A stretch of 15,102 nucleotides of DNA, taken from assembly GCA_022360375.1 (NCBI GenBank), contig JAKSCW010000382.1, forward strand, positions 1 to 15,102, read 5' to 3'. How positions within the stretch are numbered: position 1 is the stretch's first letter; every line of letters begins with the position of its first letter. Source of the stretch: Balneolales bacterium. Its GTDB lineage: Bacteria; Bacteroidota; Rhodothermia; Balneolales; Balneolaceae. The notes under the pieces were generated by a model. The model was not told the origin of the DNA, made no database searches, and was given only the letters and a program-made list of their open reading frames with translations. Positions 15,098-15,102 of this stretch are shown here, in pieces. The translations under genes and the position numbers were made by a program.

Positions 15098-15102
15098 CAT
15101 AA

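Overview
The window (about 40% G+C by eye) looks like chromosome of a carotenoid-bearing member of the Bacteroidota/Balneolota group. This is inferred from signal peptides ending in FAQ or PAQ, mostly weak ribosome-binding sites, a Bacteroidota-like CrtY, and large M1/HEAT-type exported proteins. No database search was possible, so the lineage is an inference. There are no tRNA or rRNA genes, insertion sequences, CRISPR arrays or phage genes. The content is mostly metabolic and envelope genes, and Part 2 concentrates on the unusual versions among them.

Layout: (1) 1-1602, minus strand: glycogen synthase glgA followed 10 nt later by the start of glgC, which runs off the left edge. This is a glycogen (ADP-glucose) operon. 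(2) 1733-3976, plus strand: an ABC exporter ATPase and its NatB-like permease, closed by a strong intrinsic terminator. (3) 3975-7064, minus strand: a HisN-type inositol-monophosphatase-family phosphatase whose stop codon abuts the start of a 770-aa exported protein. That protein has the M1 aminopeptidase architecture plus HEAT-like repeats but no zinc-binding or catalytic motif. (4) 7065-7368: a 304-nt intergenic stretch with three inverted repeats, one of which covers the bases next to the following start codon. (5) 7369-9892: two secreted YceI-family proteins around an outer-membrane beta-barrel protein. The second YceI gene and the barrel gene form a minus-strand operon, and the first YceI gene converges on it across a shared hairpin terminator. 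(6) 10050-11219, plus strand: an ArgD-like class III aminotransferase. (7) 11386-12903, minus strand: an L-threonine aldolase and then a small NTF2-like (lumazine-binding-2 type) exported protein. (8) 12955-15097, plus strand: a branch-1 nitrilase overlapping by 11 nt a TTG-initiated lycopene cyclase (crtY).

How the genes fit together: GlgC makes ADP-glucose and GlgA polymerises it. The ABC pair is a two-gene export system. The YceI/barrel/YceI cluster is likely a periplasm-to-outer-membrane module for an amphipathic or lipid-like ligand (inference). The most unusual items are the apparently dead M1 peptidase coupled to a phosphatase, the YceI-barrel module with its structured leader, and the nitrilase-crtY translational coupling.
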